DNA of 64,000 nt from contig OZ004591.1 in NCBI GenBank assembly GCA_963924555.1, positions 2,418,001-2,482,000 on the forward strand, read 5' to 3'. The notes under the pieces are model-generated. The model was not told the DNA's origin. It ran no database searches and worked only from the letters and a program-made list of their open reading frames with translations. This document shows positions 33,986 through 46,466 of this stretch, piece after piece. The stretch's first letter is position 1; every line of letters begins with the position of its first letter. The DNA comes from Crambe crambe. Lineage: Eukaryota; Porifera; Demospongiae; Poecilosclerida; Crambeidae. Position numbers and translations under genes: made by a program.

Positions 33986-34872
33986 TATATCCAAGTGATA
34001 CTCTCCAGTGTATTCATAGTCTTTATTCCTAGAAAGATGGCAAGATTTGTAGCTGAGCTTCCTTACATATTCCTCAGCCAGCAATAATTTAAATTCAGCT
34101 TCAATATTGTCTAGACGATACTTTCCAGCATTTCAATAGCTTGCCTTACTCAGAAAACTCAGAAAGAAGACAAGATTGGTAGTAAATCATGAAAATGTAG
34201 ACTGTGTACTTAATACCTTCAACTGATCAACGATCTCCTGCTCAATATCTGAAATGTAATGCAAATATCTACTTCAACACACACAGTACAGATAACTCAA
34301 CAATTTATAGAGTAATTATGGTGAGTCTGAGCAATTCCACCATACATATATAATAATATAGAAACATTCTATGATCATTCAGTGTACGAGTTTAATTTGG
34401 CGGTGTATTAAATTTAATGGTTTGGCTGTCTGTCTTGGAACCACCAATAATAATGTCTGCCATTCAGAAACTAGCAGCATGCATTAGTGGCAAGTGCATG
34501 ATAACGCGCACCGCCATGCCACCACACTTGGTAAATACCAAATAAAAGAGTTTTATTTGTCATTTGTATCAAAAGTAACACATATACCATAGTTTTTATT
34601 TCCATACATGCATGTGTCTACTATACTTACCTTGTGCTGTACAGCAACGTTTTCTTATGCGACGACCACAAGTATAACATGCGTGCATATACTCAGAGCA
34701 TCATTAATACAACATCACAAATAAACATCCACACAGAGCACAGACATTTTCCCCTCACAGTTTGAATACAATTATATACACAGCACCCATGCTGACCTTA
34801 TAACATGGAACCATCACCTTCAATGACAAACAACTCAAAGTGAGAGCTTTTCATTGAATGTAGCAATAATGG
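33986..34872. other. No gene seen; upstream half of a short tandem repeat
   Basis: Contains possible kelch 3' sequence near 34033. The stretch about 34770-34850 (ACCTTATAACATGGAACC, ATCACCTTCAATGACAAACA) recurs at about 35030-35100, so the GTPase 5' flank is duplicated in tandem. Confidence 0.55.
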
Positions 34873-35007
34873 ATGGGTGATGGAACCTTCATTCATGTCT
34901 GATCCACTTGAAGGATGGCATCCAGCATGGCTTCTTCAGGGAAGACTCTCTATTACCTCAAACTATGCATAAGTACTGCATGTATCGAGCAAGCACAGAG
35001 AGCAGTG
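34873..35007 (+). pseudogene. Truncated, internally deleted copy of the GTPase gene start
   Basis: It starts ATGGGTGATGGAACC as the real gene does at 35325 and ends with ATGCATAAGTACTGCATGTA shared with 35510. At least four internal deletions remove most of the P-loop coding sequence (TTCAGGGAAGAC remains). It cannot encode a GTPase. Confidence 0.85.
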
Positions 35008-35324
35008 CACAGTTTATTGAATAATTATAACGAATACAATACACAACACCCAAACCTTATAACTTAGTTGGAACCATCACCTTCAATAACAAACAACTCA
35101 AATGACAGTTAATTTCAGCTCTCAACAATCTATAACACATACAAACAAGCAATCCACCAAATATCTAATTTGATCATCAGGCTCGCACCACAATGCCCTG
35201 CATTTCTCTAGTAGAAAAAAATTTGTGAGTTGCTGAGATTCCCAATGACTGCAAGATACTATGAATTGCACTTTGCTGTATGTAGTAGTCAATGTGTGCA
35301 CTGAGGGCTAATACTTCAGAGTAG

Positions 35325-38300
35325 ATGGGTGATGGAACCCTTCACTTTATGTCTGATCCATTGAATTTAGTGATCGAGCAACACTTGAAGGAAGGCATCC
35401 AGCATGGCTTCATTCCATCAGAAGTTGCCAACTTCCTAGCTTATGGAGTTCCGGGATCAGGGAAGACGTCTCTCCACTATTCTCTCTATGACCTCCCTGC
35501 ACCGGAACTACGCATAAGTACTGCATGTATCGAGCAAGCACAGAGAGCAGTGCTGGTCACAAGAAGCAGTGAAGATTCTTCATCTGAAATCGTGATATGC
35601 AAACCAGTGGAAGAGCAAGATCTTAAAGAAATGCTTGCGAAAGAGATGACAGAAGAAAGGATAACCGAGGAAAAGAAAGAAGCATTTTCACGAATCGAAA
35701 AGATGCTGAAGAAAAATCCTCCAGTGGAAGATCGCTCGACTCGACCCGTGTCACCTCCCACTCAAGAGCCGACTCCAGTGCCACTGCAGCACTTACTTCA
35801 GCCTGTTTCAATTCCAGGGCCTTCCCCCACACCTGATGAAGAAGCTACTTCGCACTTAGTCATATCACCTCGAGTGAAATTGCAAGGGATGGATGAAATC
35901 CTGTATTTGATGCTCCACCCCACCCCAGCCAACCTACCACGACTGAGAAATCGCTTGGTGCAATTCATCGACAGTGGTGGACAGCCCAAGTTATTGGAGA
36001 TGTTACCTGCATATCTCCGAAATCTCTCTGGTTTGATGCTTGTGCATCGTCTCTTGGAGAGTCTCAGCACCATGCCCAAGGCAGAATACTGTGATAAAGA
36101 TGGCAAGCTGTTCGAATTGGGTCACTTCAACCTGACTAATCTGGAAATGTTGTTGAAGTGTGCACAGCTCTCTCGTTACCACCAGTCTCATCTGGCACTT
36201 CCTCATGTGGAGTGTGATGATTCTCCTCCTGACATAATAGTGGTGGGCACCTTCAAAGATCAGGAAGGCAAATGCAAGCAAACCAGGGAGGAGAAAAATG
36301 CTGAATTGGAGGTGGCATTTGAGCAGTTTGGCAAGAGCATCATCAGGCGATCAAATGGGGAGATCATCTTTGGTGTGGATGCCACCTCTCGCAGTGATCC
36401 CGTAATCTCAGAGCTAAGAGCTGCCTTGAAGCATGTGAAATGCCTGCACTATAAGTGTCCAATCCTGTGGTACCTCCTTGAAGTGGAGCTGAGGAAGCTG
36501 GGGAAGAAAGTTATTCCCAAAGAGTATGTCATGTCAATAGCCAAAGAGTTGCATATCGTAATCACAGAATCGATAGAAGCTGCATTGCTGTTTTGGCATG
36601 AAATTAATCTCATCATGTATTTTCCAAGTATTCTTCCTGAAGTTGTCATATTCCAGCCAGATGCCATGATTGGAATGATCAGTCAACTCTACGAGCAGCA
36701 CATCAAGATCAGCGACACTGCTGAATGCGATATTTCCTCTGAAGAAGATTTACGTTTTCGAGACCAAGCTGTCTTTAGTGATGATTATGCCTACCACATC
36801 AAAAATCAGACCATCCTGTCTGTGGACGAGCTCCTTCTTATCCTTCAGGACAGGAAGACCATTGCAAAATTGCCTTCCAGTGATGACGGCTCCTCCCTGT
36901 ATTTCATGCCCAGCCTTTTAGAAGAGTTGACCGAAGAAGAGTTTGCTGCTTCTCGTTCTCAACTTGCTTCTCAACTTCCAGTTGCTTCATCTCTGCTGGT
37001 CTCTTTTCCCACTCCTGAGGTTCCTTCAGGTCTCTTTTGCACTTTCATATCTGATATAGTCTCTTCCAGTGAGTGCAAGATCCCTGACCTTGATAGTTCC
37101 ACCAAGTTGTATAGGAACTTCATCTCCATCACTCTCAGCATCAGCCCAGGTTCTTTCGGTACTCTCACTCTGTACAACACAGGAAAGGTTTTCTCCATCA
37201 CTCCTTACTCCCTCTCCTCTTCTTCTTTCTTGCCAAAAGTGAAAAAGCTTGTTGCTAAAGCTCTCGATGCTTCTTGTAGGGTGTTGTCTTACAGAAAGCT
37301 TCACCAGTTCTCCTTCCAGTGTGAGTGTGGCCAATCTCCTCCTCATGTTGCTCACCTTTCACCTGATGAGAAAGTGACCACTTGCTCTTTGGATACTGCT
37401 AAAGGTGGAAATGATCTTACAAAGAAGCAAATTCTGTGGACAGGTAGGTTCAGTGATAACTGTTTTTTTATTCCTCTCTAATAATATTTTGTTACTTGTT
37501 CCAGATCAGTGCAGTGATGTTGCATCTCAGACTGTGTGTAGCATGGAGACTTCAGTGAATGGTAAATAATGTACCTTTTACAAAGAATTATTGCCCCATT
37601 CTCCTGTATTCCTATTATGTCTCTTATTGCAATTTTATAATGTCATGTTTCCATTCATGTATATCTAGTCAGCAGGTACAAAAGTGAATTCTACAGCAAC
37701 CAAAGATGAGCATTTACTTTATGTATTTATCATACTATAGATAACCATCGAGGAATGGATGTAGTGGGATCATCCTCTTTCATCTATAGAGGAGAAGCTT
37801 CCACCTTTACTTGGAATAACCATGGCTTCAAGCTTCACCTTCAAGAAGATGCATTGAGCTCTGACATCATGGAATGTCCTATTCATCTCAAGGCAGCAAT
37901 ATCTGGCCAGTTCCAGTTTCCTGATGGTGCTGAGCTGGTGAGTGGTGTGTACCACATCCACAGTCCTGAGCAGTTCACCAAAACAACGACACTTGAAATC
38001 CAGCACTTCTCGTCTTCTGATTCTCAGAAAGAAATTGATGACCTTTGCTTTGTCTCCAGTAACAAAGACCAGCTTCCCTACCTCTTCTCCTTTTGTAAAG
38101 AAGGCATATTCTCCATTGGTAGTCAGTTTGGAGCCATTGAAACAAAAAGCTTTGGCAAGTTTGCAATTGTGAGAAGAAAGAAGAAAGGTTATTTTCCTCT
38201 CTTTCAGAGCAGCACTACTTCTCACAACTTGTATCAATCACATGTTTTGTATGTGAAGGAAAGTGACAGCAATTGGGTCATAACATACTCCATCATTCAA

Positions 38301-40479
38301 CAGGCAGAACTATATTCCAAGGTAACCACCACAAATAAGAGTACAAGGAATTTTTATCATAACTTATACTATCATCTTCAGATACTGTTTGAGAAGTTTC
38401 CACAAGAGAGCTTATATGATTCAAGCAATCAGCAAGTCACTTTCACACAAAGTGAGATCTCACTCAATATCCCAGTAACTGGTGTGGCTGTTAATATGTG
38501 GACCATTCAACCTTTGACTGCACCAGTAGTAAGTTTGTCTTCCATGCATTCTAGATCAGAGTTACAATTTCCTGTTTTTTAGATCACAAAAAATGATGTT
38601 GATGCATTCAGTACTGGCAAACAGTTACCATTTTGTGAACTGAATGTGTACAAAAATCCTAAAGATGTTTGGTTTCCTTTAAAGTATCATATTAATCTCC
38701 TTGGAGCCAAAAAACCTCATAACTTCTTCGTTTTAAACTTTTCACCATCTGGTAAGCAATAATTTTAATCATAATCCTTCAAGTTCAATTTTTATCATTC
38801 AGAGTTGAAATCTTGCTTTGTGTTACAGATGCTTCAGCTGGTACAATGACTCAGGATACTTTCTCTTTGATAACTTCTGTGAATGGTGTGTATTCTCCAT
38901 CATGATATCAATCAATTATAATGTTTCCTGTTTTATAACAGATTACCTTCGAGGAATGGATGTGACTGGATCAATCTCGTTCATTTACAGAAGAGAAGCA
39001 TTCAGCTTCACATGGAAGGACCATGGCTTCAAACTACACTTACCTGAGAATGTCTTACCTCCTGATATCTCTGAGTGCTTTATCAAAGTCAGGGCATCTC
39101 TCTCTGGCCAGTTCCAGTTTCCTCATGGTGCTGAGTTGGTGAGTGGAATCTACTCCATTCACAGCTCTCACTCCTTCACTCAGTCAGTGACTGTGGAAAT
39201 CGAGCACTTCAGCACCACTGACACTCCAGAAGAAGCTGAAGAGCTATCCTTTGTCGTCAGCACTGGAGACCAACTGCCCTCTCAATTCCACCCACTTAAG
39301 GATGGGATTTTCCCTGTTCACAGTCGATATGGAGCCATAGAAGTGCCACATTTTTGCAAGTATGGTGTCACAAAGACAAGAAAGTCAAGAAGGTCAACAA
39401 GACGTGAGGAAGTGAATCAGGAGCAGAGATATAGTCCCGTGTCACGCAATTTGTACAAAGGCTACCTTCTATTTGATGAGACTAATCCTGACAATAACTG
39501 GGAAGTGATATTCAGTATTACTCCAGACTCAAGAATCCACTCTAAAGTGAGTACCCAAAAGTAATACATAAATTCATTACTGTTTTGAATATCGCTGAAA
39601 ATTATTACCATAGAATCTTCTGAAAAATTTTCCCACAAAGACTGTACTTGAGCAACCTGTTTCGTTCAAAGAGAATGAAATAGAGTTGAGTATTCCTAAA
39701 GATGGACTTGATTTGGATGCCGGTTGGACTATTCACCCTTTGACTGTGCCAATTGTAAGATTATCTTTATCGGGGTATTAATGATGGCAGCCAGCTCTTT
39801 ATGCTTCTGCATGCAGATTCTCAAGTCTCATGTGGACACTTACAGAATCCATAAGCAATTTTCATTTTGCAAGTTGAAAGTTCTGTACAGAGGTGTGGCA
39901 CCAACTGGATCCGATCTGAGACACAGTATTGACCTTCTTGGTGCTGAAGAACCTTATACTTACTTCATACTGTCCATTTCATCTCATGGTAAAGTTAAGC
40001 TATTACCTCGTCTCTATCCACTTGTAATCACTATGATTCTTTTGCAGTACCTTCTCCAGTGCAATCTCCGCCATCATCTGGAAATGAACCAGGGATTTCC
40101 CCAGTAGCATCAGCTACCAATGTAAGTCACTTTAAGACCTCATGATGATCTCACCTAACTCATACCTGACAATAATAGGTGAGAGCCAGCACTAGTCCAC
40201 AAGTCTTATCTCCAGAAAAATCTTGTAAGTACATAATGGTCCTTATATAATTTTATCACTGACTGTGACTGAGTAAATCCATTTACAGACCAGAACATAC
40301 TGGATACAATGGATGGCACAGAACTTGGTATGTATTGACTAGTTAGCTGTACACATGATACTTTCTTCTCCTTCCAAGGTATTGATGATATTGGAGATGT
40401 TTTTGATGAAGTGGAGAAGTTGTCTCCAAAATGGAAATTGCTAGCTACTAAGCCTGCGTCTGAGAAATCATGCAGTTGA
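35325..40479 (+). CDS. Roc-COR-like GTPase with two ZU5-UPA modules, paralog B; death domain cut by frameshift
   Basis: Exon 1 (35325-37443) encodes a P-loop (GVPGSGKTS, residues 41-49), a low-complexity insert (about 130-175), DSGGQ (216-220, G3 motif), TFKD (309-312, G4-like) and a COR-like region (LLFWHEINLIMYFP, then LYFMPSLL, then P.GLFC.FI). Exons 37505-37561, 37741-38321, 38382-38528, 38583-38751, 38829-38885, 38942-39546, 39614-39754, 39817-39988, 40048-40121, 40179-40224 and 40289-40327 encode linker, ZU5-like and UPA-like segments twice. The last exon begins at 40379. Summed, 1435 residues to TGA at 40477-40479. The family is expected to link nucleotide switching to death-domain signalling in the cytosol. 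One extra base in the last exon (AAGCCTGCGTCTG against AAGCTACGTCTG in copy A) brings the early stop. Met 9 (35349) is an alternative start. Confidence 0.85.
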
Positions 40480-40655
40480 GAATATCCAAGAAAATTGCAG
40501 TGATGTCATGAGTAGCCTTAATGAAGCCCTGAAAGAGTGGCTAAAGTTGAACTACAACCACCTAAAGTATGGAAGACCAAGCTGGCGGAGGTTAGCAGAG
40601 GCTGTGCAGAGTCTTGATTATGGAATCTTTGAAGTGATAGCCAGGAATCATGCAG
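40480..40655 (+). pseudogene. Out-of-frame remainder of death domain, paralog B
   Basis: In the shifted frame this still reads SSLNEALKEWLKLNY, YGRPSWRRLAEAVQSL and EVIARNHAG up to a good donor (CATGCAG|GTGAGA). It is close to paralog A, so the shift is recent, a sequencing/assembly error, or bypassed by splicing I cannot see. Confidence 0.8.
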
Positions 40656-41251
40656 GTGAGATGGCACACTCAGTGAGAATAGATCATTTATTATTTTCTT
40701 TGGTGCGCAGCTCAAGATATGTCACAGAGTTGATATACTAGGCCTGCTAAAGCTAAAGAACAAACACTTGACACTCACCATGCATAATACTGTATCATCA
40801 TGATGAAAGCACATTCCTTGATTTATGATACTTTATAATATGCATTCGTTATTCTTTTCTATAGTTTTTATAATAGTTGTATTAATTTTTTTCACCAACT
40901 TCTTTATGAAAATGTCTACTGGCTTGACTTTTCTGTGCGATTGCAAACTGCAAAATTGTCTTTACCATATCAGATCATAGATACTACATAGACTATGCAT
41001 GTAGCTAGACCTTTAATATTTCAGCTGTGACTCTGAGAATCTTTTATTAGAAGACTAAGCAGTAGCTAGGAATCTGAGGACTGTATTATTTGTGTGTTCA
41101 AGCTGTGTGTGTGTGAGCAGTACAATTATTGTCCAGCCCTTGGGAAGATTGTTGCAGTTAGCTAGCTATGATTACATAAGGTAAAGATCGTGACATCGAT
41201 AATTGCAATCTTGCATACTTACTGCACGTGCACGTGCACTGGTACGGTGTG

Positions 41252-41388
41252 GTTTTCATTAACGTACCTTACCTAATACAAGCATGACGGAAAGCTCTAA
41301 GAAGTTACTGCTGGTGATCGTGAACCTGTTAGCAAAGAAATGCAGGGTCGGAGAAAAGATAATATCTCTACCAGTCCAGTGAAGATGG
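41252..41388 (+). other. Exon-like segment with upstream CCTTACCTA motif (copy B)
   Basis: Counterpart of 3754-3848. It has ATGACGGAAAGCTC after TACCTTACCTAATACAAGC and ends at GAAGATG|GTAAGT, but no single frame is open from the ATG to the donor (TGA three codons earlier in that frame). Confidence 0.35.
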
Positions 41389-41596
41389 TAAGTTCTGCCA
41401 AAAGTCCGCGTGTCTCTCTGTAGATTAGATCATAGATATAGTATGATTAGTCTGGCTCTGCAGGGGGCTGAAGATCAGTGTAGTGGTGTTGTGCTAGTTC
41501 CTGAGGTCAATGAATAGGGGAAAGTTTGGAGCATTCTTTCTTTCCCTGTTTTGTGTTTTTGTGATCACAGCATCCTTTCTAAGTTTCAATCATTAA

Positions 41597-41998
41597 GGCC
41601 ACATCAAATTAATTACTTGTTTATCATCCTAATTTCTTCAAAAAATAGGAGAGGGGGGGAGGCTTTTATTTTTATTTTTTTATTGGTTTCCATGGCAACT
41701 ATTTATACAGGATCTAAAAAGCAAACGAGTATAAACATGGATATCATTATGGAAATATGCATAAAAAGCTGAATTTTAATTTAAAAAAAGAAGCTGAATT
41801 TCCTGCACACTTTATTATATTTGAGAATAACAAACCATAATTTAATAGCCACCAAAACTAAAATCACATAAAAATCACACCTGAACTTCAAATAGAGCAC
41901 ACCATGCGCATGCTCAGTAGAAATAAAATTAAAAGTCCAAAAGAGCAAAAATTAGGAGAGGGAGGGGATGATAAACAAGTAATTAAGTTGATGTGGCC
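41597..41998. mobile_element. 402 bp MITE, PIF/Harbinger-like
   Basis: Termini GGCCACATCAAATTAATTAC and GTAATTAAGTTGATGTGGCC form an almost perfect inverted repeat of about 34 bp, flanked by TAA on both sides (41594-41596, 41999-42001). Removing it restores TTTCAATCATTAAGTGGC, as in the related block at 7835. Termini starting GGCC and a TAA target are typical of PIF/Harbinger. Absent from copy A. Confidence 0.88.
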
Positions 41999-42034
41999 TA
42001 AGTGGCTAAAAATGATATTTCAATTTCTAAATTA

Positions 42035-42530
42035 GGCCAGGCAAAGTAGATTCCTTGTTTCTCATCACCCAATTCCTAAATTTTGGTGAGGGAGGGAGGT
42101 CATTATTCATTATCCAAAGCTGAGGAATGTTAGTCCAGGTTGTAAGCTTGATATATTCCACGGAAATACCAGCTGTCCATCCAAAACAACTGATACCGTA
42201 GTCACCGTAATTCAAGCGCCAGCTAGCAACTAATCACATTTCATTAGTTGTTAGAAAAGCGCCACACCTCTTCCTATATTTTTTTTTAGGCGGCGCTTAA
42301 ATAAATGCAACCCACGTGGTCATTATTGAAGCAGCTTTTTTGAGAGGTGATGTCGTCCAAGCAGACTTCCATCAAGAGCTTTTTTGCCATGTTCTTGCTG
42401 TGTTACGTATTCAGCATTGAGCACTGGGATCCAAACTGGTGAAATCCCCTCACAACACTGCTGAATGACAGCTGAAAGTGATTGGCACTGCTAGCAGCCA
42501 TCTCCACGTTTTTGCAGTCCAGATAAGCTA
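42035..42530. mobile_element. Copy-B-specific insert with GCGCC ends, unresolved
   Basis: Sequence not seen in copy A between CTAAATTAG and CATACATAATAATGAATCC. It contains ACCGTAATTCAAGCGCCAG and, further on, GGCGGCGCTTAAATAAATGC, resembling element ends such as CCGTATTTCCTTGAATAATA at 52069. Exact borders not found. Confidence 0.4.
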
Positions 42531-43036
42531 CAATTTTTAATTGAACATACATAATAATGAATCCTCCTCCACCCCCTTATTGTCTAGAGCCCTGATTTTT
42601 CCCATCCTTAGAAAGTGTTATAAATGGAGCCCTGAATGGGATTCCCTCTTTTGCTCTTTTTCAAGTCCACTTTTAGTCTGGTATATGATGTATCTTGCTT
42701 GTATGTGTGGGTCGATTCCATGTATATGATGTGTTTAGCATTGGACAAATTAATGCCCTCTTGTGAAGCCAGTTTCATTAATTATCAATCTCCTATATCC
42801 CTCTTGTGGAACCAGTGTTATGACACTAGAATTGTATTACCCTCTTATGAGCCAGTTCAGGTCTACCAATACCCTATTGAGAAGCTTTCCAGACATTATC
42901 ATGTTTTTGTTCATCTTCCTCTCTCAGTCAATGGCACATTCTTCAGCTTTGCGGTCATGAATCTGTGCCTGGAAGGCCAGCTGTAAGTTAGCTGTTTTTG
43001 CATCATTCATAGTGTCTCTGTAGGCATCATAATTAT

Positions 43037-43185
43037 GATGACTACATTTCAGCCCAAGCAAAATACCTAAAAGAGATGAGCATGCAATTAACCTCAGTAG
43101 TTCATGATAAGGAGAAAGCAATAGACTTGCTCAGTAAGCAAGAGAAAACTTTGACTGCTAAGCAACAGAATGTCGTTAGAAATGT
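43037..43185. pseudogene. Coiled-coil-like fragment, copy in extra block
   Basis: Plus strand: DDYISAQAKYLKEMSMQ, LTSVVHDKEKAIDLLSKQE, then a shift at AATGTCGTTAG. The minus strand is open as well. Same as 51446-51595; unidentified. Confidence 0.4.
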
Positions 43186-44203
43186 AGTACAAGGTGGCTG
43201 TTGGGTTACACTAATCACCCTCTTGTGAAACCAGTTTCTTGGTGCAAGCTCTGCCACTGGAGTACTATAGTCAAGTGTGCAATGGTGCCGGTGGAAAGAC
43301 TGTTATCAGGGTGTGTGTAATCTTTTAAGAATGTGTGTGATAGGGTTACACACTCAACACTATTCTAGTCTAGTCTCCTGAAATGCAATCTCCTCTGAAC
43401 TCCTGTAGGGTGATTGGGACCTGTTGGTGGACTACATACGTGCACTTGATTTTGTCATTATTCCAGGGTCACATGCCAGTTCCCATTTATAGAAGAATGT
43501 TGATGGTTGGCACAGTGAGCATGTCAATGGACAGGCACTGAAGGTCCATCCATACTGTACACAGTAGGGCTGGATATTTCCAAGGATTGAAACTTGCTTA
43601 TTCATGTGCATAGATTATGGAATGAGCTGTACTTCCTGTAAATGATTGTAGTGTTCCTTTGTGTGAGGCCATCACTAATATTTTGCTTACTGAGCAGTGA
43701 GCATGCCCACTGCTGGACTGGGCTTTATTTGGAAGTCTGATTTAGTCTATATCTTGCTGCTAGATTCTCGCTATGCTTTTTGATACTTGTATGGTAAGGT
43801 GTGGCAGTTCATGCAAGTGTATATGCCACTGTACACTGACTCAGTTTGGTGGTCACATTCATGCTTGCTCACTGGATATTCACATCCACACAAACAAATC
43901 AAGGCATAGTCACTGGATCATCGGGTTTATTCCAAGGAATTTGTCAAAATTCCCCCTAATGTTCGTATAAGTAGTAAATGGATATTCTATTTATTCAGTC
44001 CCTGATCAATTTTAATCAGCTTAATAAATTAGTTACATCTCAAACAGAACATGTTGATAAAATAATTATTACTTCAAACTCCTTTCACATGTTGTATGTA
44101 TAATGGTTGGACTATCTCCTCACCAATTTCCAGTCTCAAGGCTACTAGTAATCATGAGTTAAAGTGGTCATATTTGATTCCTGTCATATTTATTGTCTTT
44201 CAG

Positions 44204-44259
44204 GTTGTAGAACAATCCCGAGTCGGAGAAGTATGTCATGATTAATCCCATGAAAAGAG
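44204..44259 (+). pseudogene. Succinyl-CoA ligase beta exon fragment, shortest form
   Basis: Further shortened version of 8967-9041: LYEM and MMME are lost, INPM remains before AAAAGAG|GTACGC. Confidence 0.6.
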
Positions 44260-44649
44260 GTACGCATGTAGCTAGCATGACATCACATGTACTTGGACAA
44301 CTGATGGGAACAAGATAAGAGGTGGGCCAGGGGGTGGGGATGATGTCATGTGATAGGCACATGTATGCAGCAGTTACCCTTGGGACTGAACAAAGTCTTT
44401 TGATTCAACTGAACCCCTTGACTTTTACTTGCCCTCACTAAAACTTTATAAGCAGTCATCCCCACCAGATAGGTATGTAATGTGCTATGATCCTACTCAG
44501 AAGAATTCCTGGAAGTATACTTGTCCCCATCAGATACGTGCTATAATCCTGCCTTATGAATCTTCTCCTTACCAGATGCAGAATCCCTTATATAGGCATC
44601 TCACAATGCACTGATTATGCAACATAATGCACACAGTGGTTAAGTCCTT

Positions 44650-45150
44650 ATCTGTGATACTCTCTTGTATACCAGTATAAGCTCTCTATGTACCCCTCTT
44701 GTGAAGCCATCATTGTGGGTTCTTCTATACTAGTGTTGTATCAGCATCCTCTGTATACCCCTATTGTGAAACCAGCAATGTGAATTCTCTCACTTAGTCT
44801 AGTGTTGTATCATCCTCTTATGAAACCAGTTATAATGCTACTCTTATGAGACCACCATTGTGGGTTCACTCATGATATTATCCTCTGTGAAGCAAATATC
44901 TATATCCTCTTGTGTTATGACACTAACATTGTATCACCCTCTAGTATCACCCTCCAGTTATATTAATTCTTTCTATGCTCCTTTTATTAGACTAACGTTG
45001 TGGGTTATATTCTGTGACATTACCCTCTTGTGGGGCCAGTTTCATTAAGCATCATTTATTCTATACCCCTCTTGTGAAACCACCAGTATTATTTGGTTAG
45101 CATTGTAATGAAATCAGTTCCATCATGTATTCACTCTATATGAACCAGTG
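44650..45150. repeat. Degenerate minisatellite, array B1
   Basis: About ten units of the CCTCTTGTGAAACCAG repeat, parallel to 11269-11790. Confidence 0.85.
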
Positions 45151-45352
45151 TGTGGGTTTAACCGCTTATTAAACCATACAAGCTCTGCCAATGCAGTACT
45201 GTAGGCAAGTGTAGAATGGTTCTAGTGGAAAGACTGTTATCAGGGGGTGTGTAATCTTTTGAAGTGTGCATGTGATAGGGTTGCACACTCAACACTCTCG
45301 TCTCCTGAAAATGCAATCTCCTCTTAATTCCTGTTGTGTGTCATTATTTCAG

Positions 45353-45399
45353 AGACACTCTCTCAGAGATGTACAAGGAAGGAGTGGACACAGTAATTG
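45353..45399 (+). pseudogene. Succinyl-CoA ligase beta exon (SEMYKEGVDTVIG)
   Basis: First of four consecutive ligase exons in correct gene order (45353, 45961, 46467, 46644). Acceptor TTATTTCAG, donor ATTG|GTGAGT. Confidence 0.68.
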
Positions 45400-45960
45400 G
45401 TGAGTGATTTTTTATCATCTCACTGCCATGCTTGTTGGCACACAGTGAGCATGTCAATGGACAGACACTGAAGGTCCATTCATACTGTATACCATATAGT
45501 CAATGTCCTACTTATTCATGTGCATAGCTTTCAAAATGTTATGGAATGAGCATATTAGCCGTACTTCCTATAAATGACTGCAATGTTTCTTCATAATATA
45601 CTTTTGGTTTGATATCCTTTTGCTTTTACTGAGCATGCCCACTGCTGGACTGGGCTTTATTTGGAAGTCTAATTTTAATCTTGCTGCTTGTGATACTTGT
45701 ATGGTAAGGTGTGGCAGTTTATGCAAGTGTATTATGTACAAGTTCCACTGTACACTGACTCACTTCATCGCTGTATTCTTCAGAAATGTCCAGTTTGGTG
45801 GTCATGTTCAATGCTTGCTTGCTGGACATTCACATCCACACAAACAACATAGTCACTAGATTGTCAATGCTGTCACCAAATTTCAGCCAAGTAATCATGA
45901 GTTATGTTATGGAGATCTAAAGTGGCTTTGTGTCTTATATTTGATTTCTGTCTCTTTCAG

Positions 45961-46063
45961 GGTGCAGAACAAATGCTGGGTCTGTATGAAATGGAGAAGG
46001 ATGCTACGATGATGGAGATTAATCCCATGGTGGAGACACTGGACTCCTCAGGGAAGAAAAGAG
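45961..46063 (+). pseudogene. Succinyl-CoA ligase beta exon (GAEQM...DATMMEINPMVET), best copy
   Basis: The exon is open over 34 codons plus 1 base: GAEQMLGLYEMEKDATMMEI then NPMVETLDSSGKK. Acceptor TCTCTTTCAG, donor AAAGAG|GTACGC. In beta subunits this segment carries the E/N residues of the ATP-grasp metal site. Least decayed of eleven copies. Confidence 0.8.
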
Positions 46064-46466
46064 GTACGCATGTAGCTAGCATGACATCACATGTACTTGG
46101 ACAACTGATGGGAAAGAGATAAGAGGTGGGGCAGGGGGTGGGGATGATATGTATTTTTATTTCATGGTAAAGGTCACCCTGCTTTGGAGCTGAACAAAGT
46201 GGTTGCTATACAGAGGTTGCCCCTTTGTGCAGTAACATCTTGAGACTTTTCATTTGACTTGACCTATGTAATTGCTGACTCACAGTAAGGGGTTGTATTA
46301 TTATGTAGTACAGTTACTATAGGGGGAAAGGGTTTTCCCAACCCCCTTACTTTCCATCTGACTTGACAGCAGAATGCTCCCCACACTCCTCCCCTTTATT
46401 GTTCAGAGCTCTGACTTTTCCCCTCCTTAGAAACATCTCTCCATACGTTTGTCTTCATGATTGCAG

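Noticed and set aside
35486-37355. Several minus-strand frames inside the GTPase exon
   Set aside because: Shadows of a well supported 707-codon exon with P-loop, DSGGQ and COR-like motifs.
38818-38940. Open frame extending the second ZU5 exon upstream to 38818
   Set aside because: It reads through the linker exon and intron; copy A splice sites and phase show separate exons 38829-38885 and 38942-39546.
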